In this document: piece by piece, positions 61,761-64,000 of the stretch
Numbering within the stretch: position 1 is the first letter of the stretch
How the letters are laid out: every line of letters begins with the position of its first letter
Assembly (NCBI RefSeq): GCF_000003815.2
Contig: NC_049991.1
Span: 12,515,123 to 12,579,122 of the forward strand
Length of the DNA stretch: 64,000 nucleotides
Reading direction: 5' to 3'
DNA from: Branchiostoma floridae
Taxonomy: Eukaryota; Chordata; Leptocardii; Amphioxiformes; Branchiostomatidae
Program-made: the position numbers and the translations under genes
The notes under the pieces: model-generated
Seen by the model: the letters and a program-made list of their open reading frames with translations, nothing else
What the model was told of the DNA's origin: nothing
The model's database searches: none

Positions 61761-62181
61761 CACGGCACTATTAAATCTCTACAACTGGAGGGGATGAAAC
61801 AAGGCCATGTGCAATAGACTGTTGTTATCGGGAATGACAACAGCGCCGTCGTGTATATAGATAGTGAAATGGTTGGGAGGGAAGAAGTGATTGGATCCAC
61901 GTGAAGAGAGAACGCCAGAGTTGTCCTGGTGGACATGTTCACATGAAGTCTGTACGATTTATGTGGACAGGTATTAGAAAAGGCACGAAGTACAGTATAA
62001 AAAGACATTTGAATTAAAGAGAAGAAACGTCAGGGAAGGAGAATGGAGTACAGAAAATGGAAATGATAACAGTGGAATTTGTTGAAGAATGTGGCATAAC
62101 AATGAAAGACGACTAGAAGGACAATATCAGGAATGAAAGCTAAGATAAAAAGCATATACAATTGCCACAAGGGAATGATGT

Positions 62182-62230
62182 GAAGGAAAGAAGTGATGAA
62201 TGAATGAAGGAAGGAATGAATGAATGAAAA
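62182..62230 (+). repeat. (GAAT/GGAA)n microsatellite
   Basis: Imperfect four-base repeats of TGAA, GAAT and GGAA type. Confidence 0.85.
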
Positions 62231-62269
62231 TCGTATGTTTATGTTCTTTTTTATGTATTTGCACGGCGA

Positions 62270-62540
62270 GTGTCCAACCTGATTTGCGGCAGAGCGCAGC
62301 AGGCAGTGTCTGTACCCACCATGACTACATCTGGCACGAGCCCGCCCAGCGTATCAATTATGAATGGGGCTAATTTGGGAATCAATCAGGAAGTAGCTGG
62401 TTAATACCGGCGGGCCGGGCGCGCGGGATCAGCGGTGTTTCTGGGAGGATTACCCGCTCGATCCATCATGCAGCTGGCAGGTAGAACGATGTCCGATCAC
62501 AGGGGCAACAAATCAGCGCCGACAGGTAAATAACACACGG
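62270..62540. promoter_or_regulatory. Candidate enhancer with PBX, OTX-type and E-box motifs
   Basis: ATCAATCA at 62381-62388 is the reverse of TGATTGAT, a PBX-Hox site. GGATTA at 62447-62452 (OTX type), CAGCTG at 62471-62476 and ATTATGAATGG nearby. CpG-rich core between AT-rich flanks. Confidence 0.38.
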
Positions 62541-63285
62541 ACGGCACTGTCATCAGATGCATTATTAAACTATCATATACGACTGGACATCAGAAAGGGT
62601 GTGTTTTCATAAACATAACACCAATACAAATATCATTTGGGCGCACTCTTTTGAGGCAGAAATGTTAAAACTCTTTGCATCATCATTCATTGATTTTATT
62701 AAGAGAACTTTGTTTAACGTTACATAACCGTTAACGATGACAACCGGCTTACAAACGCCTCATAAAGGTAGTGCCTATTAAGGATGTAGTATCATTGTTG
62801 ATTTGCTGAACTATTTCACAGTTTGTTCAAACCAGTTGCTATTACTGCCTTTACATTCGTGTAAATCTCATATATCTCTAGAACATACTTGAGCTGAAGA
62901 TATCATATTGCAATCTTTTGGCAGCCTCCTAAAATTTGAGAAATAACTAAAAGTCTCCAAAGGGTCACAGTAAACCATCTAAGCTCACTTTTTTGTACTC
63001 CTCCCTGCCCCTCACTCCTTACCTAGTCTGACAAATTACTGTTAAGGGCCTTGATCTAATCCCACATTAAGTATCTAAGGGAAATTCCCTCGGATTTCTC
63101 ACAACAAGCGCTAACAACAGCGGCCGTCAGCAGCTCTCCGGGTTAGCTTTCTAACGACTTTAAGGAATGTTAAGGTAACCTCCTGCCCCTCGCGCCTATA
63201 TGAAGACGTGATGACTTTGAAGTCTGGTGATTCTGAAATCATTCGCGGTGACAGGGGAACTTATTAACGGGGTATAAGTGACACG

Positions 63286-63418
63286 NNNNNNNNNNNNNNN
63301 NNNNNNNNNNNNNNNNNNNNNNNNNNNNNNNNNNNNNNNNNNNNNNNNNNNNNNNNNNNNNNNNNNNNNNNNNNNNNNNNNNNNNNNNNNNNNNNNNNNN
63401 NNNNNNNNNNNNNNNNNN
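63286..63418. other. Assembly gap (133 N)
   Basis: Run of undetermined bases. The two short frames that span it are meaningless. True gap length may differ. Confidence 1.
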
Positions 63419-64000
63419 AATCTTGTATGAAATGAATGACTGAGATGCGGACTGACGGAAGTTTTGATGGAATGTCACGCACATAAAGGGGAAGTTCAGC
63501 GCCTGCATTATCAGGATGGCTTGTGAGATAACTTTTGATGCACGGTTAAAGAAGTCTAACTAAGCCACTTAACTGCCACGTATCCTCATTAAAACGGAAA
63601 GGGTTCTTACGAAAAGGGTTCTTGGTATTCATTAATTTTGACGAAGCCACACTTAAATCTTCACATTTGAATCTTTGTGCCAAAATGGAGGCTTACCCCA
63701 GCATTGCTTTGGTGTACCATCTTTCTTGTAAAGAGGCCTTAATCAGCATAGACCAAAGTAGGCAATGCCTTTATGTGAAATCTTAAGAACATATATAAAT
63801 CCCTAAACCTTTAACCCAAGATACGGCTGGTTGTTGTTACATCTGCACAGCCAGATGTTTGTGTCGCGTTCCGGACCGGCTCTGTCCGTGGTGCTGACGG
63901 ACAGGTTGTACGGACATGTCTAAACCCATGCTTTAGAAGCGACTTCTCCAGAAAAGAAAAAGGAAAAAGCTTTCTTAAACGCTGCAAATTTGTTGTTCAT
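63419..64000. other. Right-edge sequence, no gene seen
   Basis: AT-rich sequence after the gap; no exon, repeat or RNA gene recognised. Confidence 0.5.

Larger units (their letters stand above)
54830..63285. other. Intergenic desert to assembly gap, no gene seen
   Basis: Islands at 56190-56640, 58060-58430, 59840-60180, 61430-61760 and 62270-62540 are listed separately. A minus frame at 59181-59384 looks mildly protein-like (KKLKGRLEKYVDAVNATQG) but has no flanking splice evidence I trust. No RNA genes recognised. Confidence 0.5.

Noticed and set aside
1-64000. CRISPR arrays, operons, prokaryotic promoters
   Set aside because: No spacer-repeat arrays or dense coding; spliced homeobox gene shows a eukaryotic genome.

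Overview
The window is eukaryotic, low-density DNA and almost certainly comes from an invertebrate chordate genome; amphioxus (Branchiostoma) is my best guess. The evidence is a split, spliced homeobox gene of the Uncx/unc-4 family with a chordate-like protein layout, AT-rich background broken by GC-rich CpG-containing islands, long non-coding stretches, DNA-transposon and MITE remnants, and a 133-base assembly gap. There are no operons, ribosome-binding sites or prokaryotic features. The species call is inference; the gene call is firm.

Layout. Bases 1-4108 are dominated by a 3.2 kb non-autonomous DNA element (900-4103) with about 335 bp near-identical terminal inverted repeats, a 5 bp target-site duplication (TCTAT), seven evenly spaced CGCCGTAC boxes in each end, and a minisatellite plus splice-like segments inside. 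Bases 4109-23680 hold no recognisable gene, only scattered GC-rich islands, a duplicated 130 bp sequence (15.4 and 16.5 kb) and an orphan GC-box/NRF1-like patch near 12.2-12.4 kb.

Bases 23689-34109 carry the only convincing protein gene, Uncx, on the minus strand: exon 1 (33848-34109), exon 2 (32807-32982) and exon 3 (24360-25379). They join in frame to a 485-residue PRD-like homeodomain protein. The 7.4 kb second intron splits the homeobox between homeodomain residues 46 and 47 and contains a retroposon-like fragment and several GC-rich islands. Just upstream of Uncx, inverted CCAAT boxes followed by TATAAAA point away from it, suggesting a divergent plus-strand promoter.

Bases 34640-64000 are a gene desert with many 150-450 bp GC-rich islands containing homeodomain, GATA, OTX-type, PBX and other motifs. 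These look like candidate cis-regulatory elements of Uncx or of a gene beyond the window. They are interrupted by small mobile or palindromic elements: a hairpin at 47.7 kb, a 145 bp foldback at 52.7 kb, and a MITE at 54.6 kb with a degenerate relative at 53.7 kb. The simplest functional reading is one developmental transcription-factor gene inside a large regulatory landscape. All regulatory assignments are motif- and composition-based inference.
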